From contig NZ_OCMF01000003.1 in NCBI RefSeq assembly GCF_900215295.1, positions 124,001 to 188,000 on the forward strand: a stretch of DNA of 64,000 nt, written 5' to 3'. The number at the start of each line of letters is the position of its first letter. The stretch's first letter is position 1. Both the position numbers and the translations under genes were made by a program. This stretch comes from Salinimicrobium sediminis. Lineage in GTDB: Bacteria; Bacteroidota; Bacteroidia; Flavobacteriales; Flavobacteriaceae. Shown here one piece after another: positions 37,421 through 45,282 of this stretch. The notes under the pieces were generated by a model, which saw only the letters and a program-made list of their open reading frames with translations, made no database searches and was not told the origin of the DNA.

Positions 37421-37867
37421 TTAATCCCAGTAAGGAACTGAAGTGATTTTTACTCCCTGTTTATCTACTATCATTTCTTTGTCAAAAAAGAAGCCGGCGA
37501 TCTCCACCTGGTAATACCTTCTTTCACCCGCAGTGATCATTTCAGGATCTTCAATTTTTTTCTTTCCGAATTCCTTCTCCAGGCTGCTTTTTACTTCCGG
37601 AGGTAATACCTCGTAAGGGATTTCCTGTTTTTCCTTTATGATATCTCCGGAAGTTTGAATTTGCACCTTTGTATCGCGGCCGTAAAGTTCAAAATCCACT
37701 TCATAATGATCCTTGACCTGCTCCCAGTTAACTTCGGAAGCTTCAGGATATAAAGCCCGGAAATGATTGATCGCTACCGAAGGAATATCCGCATTCGGAT
37801 AATCATCGGAATCACAGGAAAGCAAAACTCCGGAAAGTAACAGATACAGGACCCACTTCGGCTTCAT
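37421..37867 (-). CDS. PepSY-like (DUF2874) lipoprotein
   Basis: The protein has 148 residues. A lipoprotein signal ends GVLLSC. Two PepSY-like units follow (FRALYPEASEVNWEQVKDHYEVDF; then a second after VLPPEVKSSLEKEFG). These BLIP-like domains are common in Bacteroidota envelope proteins and may bind or inhibit a partner. It lies between the histidine kinase and the propeller gene in one operon; a paralogue is at 40020. Confidence 0.8.
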   Translation of the reverse strand: MKPKWVLYLLLSGVLLSCDSDDYPNADIPSVAINHFRALYPEASEVNWEQVKDHYEVDFELYGRDTKVQIQTSGDIIKEKQEIPYEVLPPEVKSSLEKEFGKKKIEDPEMITAGERRYYQVEIAGFFFDKEMIVDKQGVKITSVPYWD

Positions 37868-37926
37868 TTTTTTTTTAATGCTAATTTCCGAACGGAATCG
37901 GGAAAGAAATGGGAATTCAGTGGTAA

Positions 37927-39186
37927 TTAAAAGTTAATTGTAAAGGAATGCAGGTTGTCCCTGAAATCATAATTGATCTCCAGGTTATACCTGTCGGCAA
38001 TGGCTTTAGAGATCGCAAGTCCCAGTCCGTTGGAATGACTCCTTTTGCCTGGTTGAAATCTGGAAAAAAGTGTTTTTGGGTTGAGCGGCTTTTCTCCTAA
38101 ATTCTGAATCAAAATTTGATTTTTAAAGATTTCAACTTTCACCCTGCTTGCTGCAGGGGTGTGTAAAAGTGCATTTTTGAGCAGGTTTGCCACCAGAATT
38201 CTGGCAAGGTCTTTACTCATGTTGTATTGAAGTTCAGCCGTTTCTATTACATCAACTTCAATGCTGTTATGGGAGGCAAGATCCTCAAATTCGAGATTTA
38301 TTTGCTTCAGGAGCTGGTTAAAGTTTACCGTTTCTTCGTCTGCAAACTGCCGGTTTTCGATCCTGGAGAGGAGGAGCAGGGCACGATTAAGCCGGGTTAA
38401 TCTTTCCAAATTGTTCAGGATGAGGCCCAGCTCTTCCATTTGTTGAGGCTCTAAGGAAGAATTTTCTGCAAGTAATTCCAGTTTGTTAATGCTTATAGCC
38501 AGAGGGGTTTGCAGCTCATGAGAAGCATTCTCAATAAATTCCTTTTGGCTGGTATAACTTTCGACCGACTTCTTCAGCAGTTTATCAATACGTTCATTCA
38601 ACAGTTGGAATTCCTCCACTTTAGTGGATCCGAATTTGATCTCGGTGTCTTTTTCAATATTAAATTTTTCCAGGCTCCTAAGGAGTTTGTAGAACGGCTG
38701 CCATACCTTTTTATGAAGGAAATTATTCAACAGGAGAATGGTTAATATTAGACCAACATAGAGCCAAATAAGAGAAAAGAATAATTCTTTTATGAGATCA
38801 TCCTCTTCTACCATGGAGGTTATCACCTTGATCTTATAATATTCCCCTTCATGGCGAAAAGCACTTTCCAGCAGGCGGACAGGTTCAAAATCTTCCTCAT
38901 TTTCCATGAACATCAGCGTATCCCGGTAGGCATCGGTAAATTTTTCCGCAGTTTTTGAAGAAGTAGGGGTAATTATAAAGTTGCCTTCATCAAAAGTATT
39001 CTTCTTAAGCAGGGCCGGATCCTTTGCCGCTTTTCTTATCACCAGCATTTTTTGGTTATCCAGGCCATCATCCATGCTGTCATAGATCTCATCGAGGATC
39101 TCGATGTAAAAGATTACCGCCCATATGGAAAGTAGGAAGATGAGGATCAATGCAAAATAGGAGGTGGTATAGTTGAGAAGTTTCAT
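37927..39186 (-). CDS. Membrane sensor histidine kinase
   Basis: The protein has 419 residues. Two membrane segments (about 11-29 and 128-150) flank a periplasmic sensor region of about 100 residues. HisKA has FIENASHELQTPLAI with the phosphorylated His; the ATPase has NLLKNALLHTPAASR (N box) and SNGLGLAISKAIA (G box). The usual HAMP signature is weak. Its ATG overlaps the stop of the response regulator as ATGA. Signal unknown; the neighbouring PepSY-like proteins suggest an envelope-related cue. Confidence 0.92.
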   Translation of the reverse strand: MKLLNYTTSYFALILIFLLSIWAVIFYIEILDEIYDSMDDGLDNQKMLVIRKAAKDPALLKKNTFDEGNFIITPTSSKTAEKFTDAYRDTLMFMENEEDFEPVRLLESAFRHEGEYYKIKVITSMVEEDDLIKELFFSLIWLYVGLILTILLLNNFLHKKVWQPFYKLLRSLEKFNIEKDTEIKFGSTKVEEFQLLNERIDKLLKKSVESYTSQKEFIENASHELQTPLAISINKLELLAENSSLEPQQMEELGLILNNLERLTRLNRALLLLSRIENRQFADEETVNFNQLLKQINLEFEDLASHNSIEVDVIETAELQYNMSKDLARILVANLLKNALLHTPAASRVKVEIFKNQILIQNLGEKPLNPKTLFSRFQPGKRSHSNGLGLAISKAIADRYNLEINYDFRDNLHSFTINF

Positions 39187-39860
39187 TGGCTAATGAGCTT
39201 ATAACCTATTCCATACACTGCCTTGATCTCGGGGAGAGCCTTGGCGGTAGTCAATTTCTTTCTTAGGTTCTTGATCTGCGAGTAGATGAATTCAAAACTG
39301 TCGGCCTGGTCGATATTGTCACCCCACACATGTTCGGCAAGGGCAGTCTTACTTACGAGGCGGTTCTTATTGATACTAAGATAAAGCAGTACGTCGAATT
39401 CCTTACGGTTAAGCTCCAGTTCCTTGCCATCTATTTTCACCTGGTGGTGGTCTATATCAATTTTTAAATTGGAAAATTCCAGCACATTGGAACCATCGAA
39501 TTTACGCCTTCGTAAAATGGCTTTTACCCGGGCATTTAGTTCTGCCATATGAAATGGTTTTGGGAGGTAATCATCGGCACCCAAATTAAGACCCAGAATA
39601 CGGTCATCCAGAGAATCTTTAGCCGAAACAATAATTACGGCATCAGAGAGGCCTTTGTCTTTTAAGATCTTAAGGAGTTCCAGTCCATTCCCGTCGGGTA
39701 AAGAAATGTCCAGGAGAATGCAATCATAGTCATAGATTCCGATTTTCGAAAGTGCTTCCTTGTAGCTACTGACCACCTCCACCAGGTAATTTTCTTTTTC
39801 CATGGTGGTTTGCATGTTGCGGGACATCTCTGCTTCGTCCTCTATAATAAGTATCTTCAT
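39183..39860 (-). CDS. OmpR/PhoB-family response regulator
   Basis: The protein has 225 residues. The receiver has acidic residues EDEAEM, the phosphoacceptor Asp in DCILLDISLPDGNGLE, and Lys in DYLPKPFHMAELNARV. The winged-helix DNA-binding domain shows LELNRKEFDVLLYLSINKN and a final KAVYGIGYKLI. Partner of the kinase that follows with ATGA coupling. Likely targets include its own operon and the divergent PepSY-like gene at 40020 (inference). Confidence 0.94.
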   Translation of the reverse strand: MKILIIEDEAEMSRNMQTTMEKENYLVEVVSSYKEALSKIGIYDYDCILLDISLPDGNGLELLKILKDKGLSDAVIIVSAKDSLDDRILGLNLGADDYLPKPFHMAELNARVKAILRRRKFDGSNVLEFSNLKIDIDHHQVKIDGKELELNRKEFDVLLYLSINKNRLVSKTALAEHVWGDNIDQADSFEFIYSQIKNLRKKLTTAKALPEIKAVYGIGYKLISQ

Positions 39861-39877
39861 AAGATTTTAAATGCCCG

Positions 39878-39885
39878 CAAAAATA
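39878..39885 (-). promoter_or_regulatory. -7 promoter element of the two-component operon
   Basis: Reads TATTTTTG on the minus strand, exact TAnnTTTG match, 17 bp before the response regulator ATG. A TTG lies on the same strand at 39905-39903, 17 bp away. Confidence 0.65.
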
Positions 39886-39986
39886 TAAGCCAAATTCGGA
39901 AACAATCGGGAACGGGAAAAGTTAATTGAAAATGGAGAAATTAAACTAAACCATAGCATTCCCATTTTCTTCCAGTTTCGGGGGCT

Positions 39987-39993
39987 TATTTTG
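39987..39993 (+). promoter_or_regulatory. Possible -7 element of the divergent PepSY-like gene
   Basis: TATTTTG is one T short of the consensus and lies 26 bp before the ATG. Weak. Confidence 0.35.
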
Positions 39994-40019
39994 TTCAGAA
40001 TTAAAAAAGAAATATAACT

Positions 40020-40451
40020 ATGAAAAAATTGATTTTAAGCGGGGCTTTAATGTTAGGCTCCTTTGGATTATTTGCTCAAACATCTGCAAACCTGCCACAA
40101 AATTCTCAGGATTACATCAAAAAGAATTTCTCTTCTGCCACTATTGAAACCACTAAGGAAGAGAGCAGCTGGGAATTCTGGGATAAGGATGAGAAATATG
40201 AGGTGCATCTTTCCAATGGAATCAAATTGGATTTCAATAAAAATGGAGAGATCACAGAGATAGACAGTAAAAATAATGAAGCCATACCTGAGGCAGCACT
40301 ACCAAAAGAGGTGGTCACTTATGTTCAATCAAATTATTCCGGAAACAAGATAATCAGTTGGGAAAAGAACGATGATGAGCAGGAAGTAGAGCTGGCAGAC
40401 GGTACCGAACTGGAATTTGATGCTCAGGGAAATTTTAGAAAAGTAGATTAA
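40020..40451 (+). CDS. Secreted PepSY-like (DUF2874) protein
   Basis: The protein has 143 residues with a Sec signal peptide (MKKLILSGALMLGSFGLFAQ). The mature part has two similar units, each with IKKNFSSATIETTK- or VQSNYSGNKIISWEK-like openings followed by KYEVHLSNGIKLDFNKNGEI or EQEVELADGTELEFDAQGNF, a PepSY-like duplication. Very acidic. Divergent from the response regulator, and similar in type to the lipoprotein at 37421, so it is a likely regulon member. Confidence 0.82.
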   Translation: MKKLILSGALMLGSFGLFAQTSANLPQNSQDYIKKNFSSATIETTKEESSWEFWDKDEKYEVHLSNGIKLDFNKNGEITEIDSKNNEAIPEAALPKEVVTYVQSNYSGNKIISWEKNDDEQEVELADGTELEFDAQGNFRKVD

Positions 40452-40480
40452 ATTTTTTGCTATAATGAAATGGTAACAAA

Positions 40481-40511
40481 AAAACGGCTTCCTTTCAGGG
40501 AGCCGTTTTCT
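40481..40511. terminator. Terminator between the PepSY-like and SYLF genes
   Basis: AAAACGGCT and AGCCGTTTT pair around TCCTTTCAGGG, with A-rich and T-rich flanks; it lies between two convergent genes and probably serves both. Confidence 0.75.
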
Positions 40512-40530
40512 GTTTTTTGAACCACGATTA

Positions 40531-41076
40531 TTATAGTGGCCTGAATTCAAATCTTTGTCCGCCTACAGAGATTCCTGCCATAGCGCCTCCTTTTGGGACA
40601 GTGACTATTGCCACTCCATCCTGGAATTCCAGATCTCTTGAAAATCCTTCATCAAGTATAACAGCAGAGGCATTCGCACTTAATTCATAGCTTCCGCTTT
40701 TAAATTTCTCCAAAGCCTGTTCATTTTCGAAGAAGAGTACTTCTACAAAAGCTTTACCGCCAATTTGAAGTCCCACATCAATTTGTTTTAGATCGGCGTA
40801 ACCTATAAGATTTCCGTTTTCATATACTGTTCCGTTTCCCGATGCACCACCAATTACATAGGCTCCTTTACCCACGTTTGGAAAAATGGCGTATCCAACG
40901 GCACTGTCAAAATGATCGGCCATTACGGGATAATTACGTTCAATCATATCTTTTTCCTGCCGGGAATCGGTAACAAGGTCGTCTCCGGTCTTCTTGGCAG
41001 AACCACAGGAGGCCAGCACCAGTACCAACAGTACCATCAAAAATTTGTAGACACTATTTAATCTTACTCTCATCAC
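40531..41076 (-). CDS. SYLF/YSC84-like domain lipoprotein
   Basis: The protein has 181 residues. A lipoprotein signal ends LVLASC. The SYLF (YSC84) domain shows AVGYAIFPNVGKGAYVIGGASGNGTVYENG, an N-terminal Gly-rich half, and the end VAIVTVPKGGAMAGISVGGQRFEF. The domain binds phosphoinositides in eukaryotes; in bacteria its role is unknown. Start at the first ATG (MMRV); the second, one codon later, is equally possible. Convergent with the PepSY-like gene. Confidence 0.88.
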   Translation of the reverse strand: MMRVRLNSVYKFLMVLLVLVLASCGSAKKTGDDLVTDSRQEKDMIERNYPVMADHFDSAVGYAIFPNVGKGAYVIGGASGNGTVYENGNLIGYADLKQIDVGLQIGGKAFVEVLFFENEQALEKFKSGSYELSANASAVILDEGFSRDLEFQDGVAIVTVPKGGAMAGISVGGQRFEFRPL

Positions 41077-41321
41077 TTTGAATTTTTGGTTAACCTTATT
41101 AAGATAGCCTTTATTGTAAGAATAATGTGTTAAGCCTAAGTTATAAAAACAGAGAAGGAGAGGGGGTTAAGTAAATCTACTAAAGAATTGCTGTCCGAAA
41201 ATCCGGTTTCCTGGGTTTGAAAAGAAGCTGTTGAGAACGCGGGCAACATTTAATGGGTTTCTCCCTTAAAGATTTGACATTTTTAGAAATAGAACAGGGG
41301 TGGAGGGAAGAGTAAAAAGAA

Positions 41322-41355
41322 AGAGGCACAAAAAATAGCATTTTATGAGCCTCTA
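41322..41355 (-). terminator. Terminator-like hairpin after the small ORF
   Basis: On the minus strand AGAGGC and GCCTCT form the base of a longer AT-rich stem, followed by TTCTTTTT. It begins about 25 bp beyond the stop of the 51-codon frame. The remaining 240 bp up to the SYLF gene show nothing recognisable. Confidence 0.55.
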
Positions 41356-41378
41356 AATCTTTCGGGATATCTTTATTT

Positions 41379-41534
41379 TTAAGTTTCCTCTTCTTCATTA
41401 TCTTTAGGAGGAAGCCGCTGCATCATCATTCTTCTGTAATGATTTGTGTAACCCCAGTCCTGTCTTCCAATACCTTTGCGATTCCTGGATTCGGGCTGGC
41501 GTTTTTCTCTACTGGAGGTGCTGAATTCTATCAT
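41379..41534 (-). CDS. Possible small protein (51 residues), function unknown
   Basis: An ATG at 41534 opens a 51-codon frame ending TAA at 41379. The product starts MIEFSTSSREKRQ and has a core GRQDWGYTNHYRRMMMQRL followed by an acidic tail DNEEEET. The core is rich in Arg, Trp, Tyr and His rather than the random composition of a shadow frame, and a terminator-like hairpin follows closely in the same direction. I do not recognise the family. It could be a real conserved small protein or a gene remnant; a longer overlapping frame at 41180-41398 looks like noise. Confidence 0.5.
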   Translation of the reverse strand: MIEFSTSSREKRQPESRNRKGIGRQDWGYTNHYRRMMMQRLPPKDNEEEET

Positions 41535-41555
41535 GGCTTTAAAAATTTTACGATG

Positions 41556-41580
41556 CAAAAACCCGGCAAATTCCCGGGTT
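41556..41580 (-). other. Hairpin with T-run upstream of the small ORF
   Basis: On the minus strand AACCCGGGAATTTGCCGGGTTTTT folds into a stem followed by T residues, 22 bp before the small ORF's ATG. It has the shape of a terminator lying in the leader, so it may end upstream transcription or act as an attenuator; both are inference. Confidence 0.5.
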
Positions 41581-41761
41581 GCGACGCTGAATTTCCTCCC
41601 GGAATTATTAATCTGCTGTAAGATTAAATATAAGAAGATCCTGCCTTATTTCTCAGAGGCTATTTGCTAATTAACTGATTTTTAAGTTTTTGATTCCGGC
41701 GAGGATTAGCCTTAGTATCTGCGTCAAAAATTTATATTCTTAAGCTGATCAATAAATAATA

Positions 41762-41796
41762 AAAAGCTGCCTAAAAAGTTACCTCTTTAGACAGCC
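41762..41796 (-). terminator. Terminator of the lipoprotein gene at 41826
   Basis: On the minus strand GCTGTCTAAA and TTTAGGCAGC (one mismatch) pair around about 10 bases and are followed by TTTTTATT, some 30 bp after the stop. Confidence 0.7.
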
Positions 41797-41825
41797 CCGG
41801 CTACAAATAATAATTAAAATGCGGT

Positions 41826-42281
41826 TTATTCCTGTGCCTCTTCAGCCGGTTCCCCCACGGGTACTTCTACTTCGGTATAAAGATCTTTTCCTGTTTGATC
41901 TTTCCCGGTCCATAAGAAGAAGGTGTAGGGCATGTCTTCATCTACCACCAACCTAAAACTTCCGGTTTTTTCAAGATCTGTACTTTCTTCCTGACACTCA
42001 GGTTCGCCGTATTTCTTTGCTGCAATCCCTGCCACATAAATCTTTCTTCGGCCGCTGCCGTAAAGCGATTCTCGGGAGGCATTAATTCCCTGGGGAATAT
42101 GACAGGCTGTAGGCAGAACGTAAGTTACCTCAATGTCATAGCTTTTTCCCTCTTCAAAAAATTCCGGTAAATCGATAGCCGTTACCTTAGCTAACTCCGG
42201 CATCCAAACCGGATCATCCGACTCCAATTCACAACTCTGTATTGTGAATATTAACAACGCAAGTAATACTAATTTTTTCAT
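41826..42281 (-). CDS. Small lipoprotein, function unknown
   Basis: The protein has 151 residues. A lipoprotein signal ends FTIQSC. The remainder is probably a beta-sandwich: KVTAIDLPEFFEEGKSYDIEVTY, several Cys (one in PTACHIPQ, one in PECQEE) that could form a disulfide, and TFFLWTGKDQTGKDLYTEVEVPV near an acidic tail. Not recognised as a named family. Single gene with its own terminator. Confidence 0.7.
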   Translation of the reverse strand: MKKLVLLALLIFTIQSCELESDDPVWMPELAKVTAIDLPEFFEEGKSYDIEVTYVLPTACHIPQGINASRESLYGSGRRKIYVAGIAAKKYGEPECQEESTDLEKTGSFRLVVDEDMPYTFFLWTGKDQTGKDLYTEVEVPVGEPAEEAQE

Positions 42282-42360
42282 ACTCTTTTTTCGTAATTGT
42301 CTTTATCTATATGACCTCAAAATCATTAAAGGTTGCGTGTGTTAGATTTAAAAAAAGCCA

Positions 42361-42596
42361 GGAGTTCAGAACCGAGAGTCAGGACTTTGAATTGGTAGTG
42401 GGCAGTAGGAAGTAAATTTGAAGATTTGGGGATTTAAAACATGCCCCATGGTCACTAGTGTAGAAAACAAGAGCCAGGAACCAAGACTTTTCCTTCATTT
42501 AAACTGATCACTGATCACTGATCACTGAACACTCACTGCCCACTTATCACTGCACACTTATTCCACCTGCCTACTTATCACTGTGCACAACACGCT
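42361..42596. repeat. Low-complexity intergenic repeats with a heptamer run
   Basis: The 337 bp gap before the beta-barrel gene holds no ORF. At 42504-42533 the unit CTGATCA occurs three times followed by CTGAACA, as at 27696. Around it are imperfect repeats such as CACTGCCCACTTATCACTGCACAC and GGGCAGTAGGAAGTA, of the kind that occur scattered in related genomes. Confidence 0.7.
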
Positions 42597-42618
42597 TAAG
42601 ATCATAGACCTTAAACCT

Positions 42619-43983
42619 TTAAAACTGGTAGCTTAGGCCGGAGTAGATTCCGAAGTAGTGGGAATTACCGGTATCGAAGGTGTTAAGCTGGTACTTGAAC
42701 ATAGGTTCCAGGTTAAGGCGGATCTTTGGGGTGAACTTGTAATTTACTCCCAATCCCAGGTTTGCACTAAAGCTCACTTCATTAAGGTTTTGTGCTCCTC
42801 CAAAGTCGGTAGTGAAAGCGGGAGTGTTCATGACAAGATTATTCTTCCCGAGCAACAGGGTGCTGGCACCTCCAATAAGATTGAGTCCGATTTTTTTGTC
42901 GATAAGGGCGAATTCTACTTCAAGTGGAATCTCAATAAATCCGAATTCCTGCTCCAGGTCTCCCTGTGAGGCGAGCATGATGCCCATACCGGCGGGATCT
43001 GTTCTTACTGCACTGGAACTGGAAGCTGTATTATAATCCACCTGCCTGGTACTGTAATTGAAATCCACTTTGCTTACACCCGACCGGATCTTTACTTTTT
43101 CTGAAACCTGATAAGCCAGGTTTACTCCATATGCCATGGAAACATCGCTACCTCCGGTATTTCCCGCCATTTGAGAATCCACGGTATTGCTGCTTCCCAT
43201 ATTAAAATAGACCGCTCCCGCAGTAGTTGAAATTCTTATTCGCTTAAGGAAACCTTCATTCTTAGTGGAAGGTGCTGCGGTTTCAGCCTCTGCAAGCTCA
43301 GCTTCTTCCTTAAGAAGTTCTTTGGTAAGATCCTTTTTTACAGCCGCATTGGTATTTTGCATTTTTGAAGCATCAGGAGTTTCTGCAAGGGCTTCAGCAG
43401 GAGTAGATGTTATCGCCGGCTTAATTCCGGTTCCCTCACCAGGTACCAAAGTCTCCTTTGAGGTTTCAGCAACAGCAGCATCAGCAGTCGTAGCATTTTC
43501 AGCATCCGGAATTGCCTTTTGTGACAAAAGCTTTTTCTCTGCCTTCGCTTCAACAGCATTCGGAACCTTCCCGTTATTTTGAATTTTTGATGCTGCCCGA
43601 TTGGAGTTACTTTCAGCAGCAACTGCTTCAGAAGAATTTTCTATAGAAAGATCTTCCTGTTCCTTATTTTCAGAATGGGTAATGCCGGGTTCGGCTTCCG
43701 GGGTAATTTCCGCAGCAGGGGAGATATTTGGTCTAAAATTTTCCTCCTGATTCACGAAAGGTTCGGGAGCAGAGGTGTCAAAAAGGTTAAAATTAAAAAT
43801 GTTTATCAGCAGCGCAACTAAAGCTGCAACACCGGCAAGAGGGATCCACAGCGGCAGCACCCTCTTCTTTTTCTCTTTAGGCAGGCGGGCACTGATGAAC
43901 TCCCAGGAGTCGGCAGGGGGAGGGACGTGAGCGCTTTTAAGGCCTTCCCTGTAGATATCGTCTATTTTCTTCTTTTGTTTCAT
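42619..43983 (-). CDS. Trans-envelope protein: anti-sigma-like N-terminus, membrane segment, linker, outer membrane barrel
   Basis: The protein has 454 residues. About residues 1-42 are basic and soluble (IDDIYREGLKSAHVPPPADSW), then one membrane segment at about 43-64 (VLPLWIPLAGVAALVALLI). Residues about 70-240 are a Glu/Ala/Lys-rich, Pro-containing linker without Cys. From about 245 the sequence becomes a beta-barrel of the PorT/OmpA type (ISTTAGAVYFNMG; ending YFGIYSGLSYQF). The N-terminus sits in the place of an anti-sigma factor: its ATG overlaps the stop of the ECF sigma gene (ATGA). The likely role is regulation of that sigma factor across the envelope (inference). Confidence 0.75.
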   Translation of the reverse strand: MKQKKKIDDIYREGLKSAHVPPPADSWEFISARLPKEKKKRVLPLWIPLAGVAALVALLINIFNFNLFDTSAPEPFVNQEENFRPNISPAAEITPEAEPGITHSENKEQEDLSIENSSEAVAAESNSNRAASKIQNNGKVPNAVEAKAEKKLLSQKAIPDAENATTADAAVAETSKETLVPGEGTGIKPAITSTPAEALAETPDASKMQNTNAAVKKDLTKELLKEEAELAEAETAAPSTKNEGFLKRIRISTTAGAVYFNMGSSNTVDSQMAGNTGGSDVSMAYGVNLAYQVSEKVKIRSGVSKVDFNYSTRQVDYNTASSSSAVRTDPAGMGIMLASQGDLEQEFGFIEIPLEVEFALIDKKIGLNLIGGASTLLLGKNNLVMNTPAFTTDFGGAQNLNEVSFSANLGLGVNYKFTPKIRLNLEPMFKYQLNTFDTGNSHYFGIYSGLSYQF

Positions 43984-44528
43984 TTTTCTACTGCCAATGA
44001 GGGGTGATTTCTTCGAACTTCGATCATTTCTTTCAGCTTCATTCGTGCCCTGGCAAGATTGGATTTTGAGGTTCCTACACTTATGTTCAACATTTCTGCA
44101 ATTTCCTGGTGAGAGTGCTCTTCCATTACGAAAAGGTTAAATACCAGCCGGTAACGTTCGGGCAGCTCCTGGATCATTTTTATGAGAACATCGGTGGAAA
44201 ATTCATTTTCTTCATATTCTAATTCCGGATCTTCGGCAATGTCTTCCTTAATACTTAAAAAAACGGAAGCATTTTTTTTATACTGCTTTAATGTCGTGTT
44301 GATCATGATGCGGGTCATCCAGCCTTCAAAGGTGCCATTGCCGCTATACTGGGATATATTTTGAAAGATCTTGATAAAACCTTCCTGCATATTATCCTTT
44401 GCCTGCTCATAATTGTTGGAGTACTTAAGGCATATGGCAAAAAACTTTGACGCATACCGGTTGTACAGCTCCTCCTGGGCCTGCCTTTCCTGCTTTTTGC
44501 ACTTAATGATGAGGTCGTTGAGACTCAC
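43980..44528 (-). CDS. ECF-family RNA polymerase sigma factor
   Basis: The protein has 182 residues. Region 2 shows LYNRYASKFFAICLKYSNNYEQAKDNMQEGFIKIFQ with the usual DNMQEGFI core; GTFEGWMTRIMIN is region 2.4; region 4 shows LPERYRLVFNLFVMEEHSHQEIAEMLNISVGTSKSNLARAR. It directs RNA polymerase to a set of envelope genes, including probably its own operon. Coupled by ATGA to the trans-envelope protein that follows. Confidence 0.93.
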   Translation of the reverse strand: MSLNDLIIKCKKQERQAQEELYNRYASKFFAICLKYSNNYEQAKDNMQEGFIKIFQNISQYSGNGTFEGWMTRIMINTTLKQYKKNASVFLSIKEDIAEDPELEYEENEFSTDVLIKMIQELPERYRLVFNLFVMEEHSHQEIAEMLNISVGTSKSNLARARMKLKEMIEVRRNHPSLAVEK

Positions 44529-44630
44529 AAATTGAATTTATCCCGTTTTGTAGAGTACAATGTTACTCAATTTTTCGTGCTTCTTTTAAAAAAATATTTC
44601 CTTCCTGAAACAAATATTTAATTTAAAGGT

Positions 44631-45083
44631 TTAATTTTCAGATGGTTCTGTTTTTTCATATTCCATAAGGAAGCCATCACAGGCTACCCAGGTGTTTATG
44701 AGTAAATATTCTGAAGTAATGATCAGGTTTTCCACCGGGTCCACAGTACAATTGGATACCATTGGAATACCGGTATCAAATTTGAGCTCCAGCAAAAGCA
44801 GGGGTTCACCGGCTCCGTTCCATGGCCTGTTCACCAGTTTATAGGTGCCTTCTGCTGTTTCTTCGGAAGCGCCTTCAAGCCTGGTTTTAAGAAAGGTCCC
44901 GTTATTCCTGAAGGTATATGATTCCCTCACCTGGGGATCTTCGTAGGCTGCATGGGCCATATTGCTTCTTGTCCTTACCAGTTCCCATGTTCCCTGGTGC
45001 TCATAATTATCGGGCACCGAAGTTTCTATTGAACATGAGTATAAGCTTAGAAATAGGGCAAAAAGTAAAATATGATATTTCAT
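44631..45083 (-). CDS. Lipocalin-like small lipoprotein
   Basis: The protein has 150 residues. A lipoprotein signal ends LSLYSC. HQGTWELVRTRSN near the mature start and the alternating strands after it (SYTFRNNGTFLKTRL, EGTYKLVNR) fit a lipocalin-like barrel. Two Cys (in VSNCTV and VACDGF) may pair. No ligand can be inferred. It lies upstream of the ECF gene on the same strand, with 102 bp between, and may be a separate transcript. Confidence 0.65.
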   Translation of the reverse strand: MKYHILLFALFLSLYSCSIETSVPDNYEHQGTWELVRTRSNMAHAAYEDPQVRESYTFRNNGTFLKTRLEGASEETAEGTYKLVNRPWNGAGEPLLLLELKFDTGIPMVSNCTVDPVENLIITSEYLLINTWVACDGFLMEYEKTEPSEN

Positions 45084-45247
45084 GCTTGAGAATTTTTGGT
45101 CTCTTTACTTACATGACCCTTAATTATCAAAAGGTTGCGTCTAAGGGATTTAAAATTCAAAATTTAAAATTCAAGATTCAGGATGCTTCGGGAGGGGAAA
45201 GAAGGGCAGATAAGGGACCGGCAAATATAATTTCGTAACTTAATTTT

Positions 45248-45282
45248 TTAAACCTTAAACCTTAAACCTTAAACCTTAAACC
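45248..45282 (+). repeat. Five tandem TTAAACC heptamers directly before a start codon
   Basis: Five perfect copies of TTAAACC end at 45282; the next three bases are the TTG start of the hydrolase gene. The repeat occupies the place of the ribosome binding region. Confidence 0.9.

Noticed and set aside
41180-41398. 72-codon minus-strand open frame after the small ORF
   Set aside because: It runs through a terminator-like hairpin, overlaps the end of the more plausible 51-codon frame, and has unremarkable composition (SISKNVKSLREKPIKCCPRS).
43265-43582. Ala/Ser-rich 105-codon frame opposite the trans-envelope protein
   Set aside because: Antisense of the Ala/Glu-rich linker; no start context or neighbour supports it.
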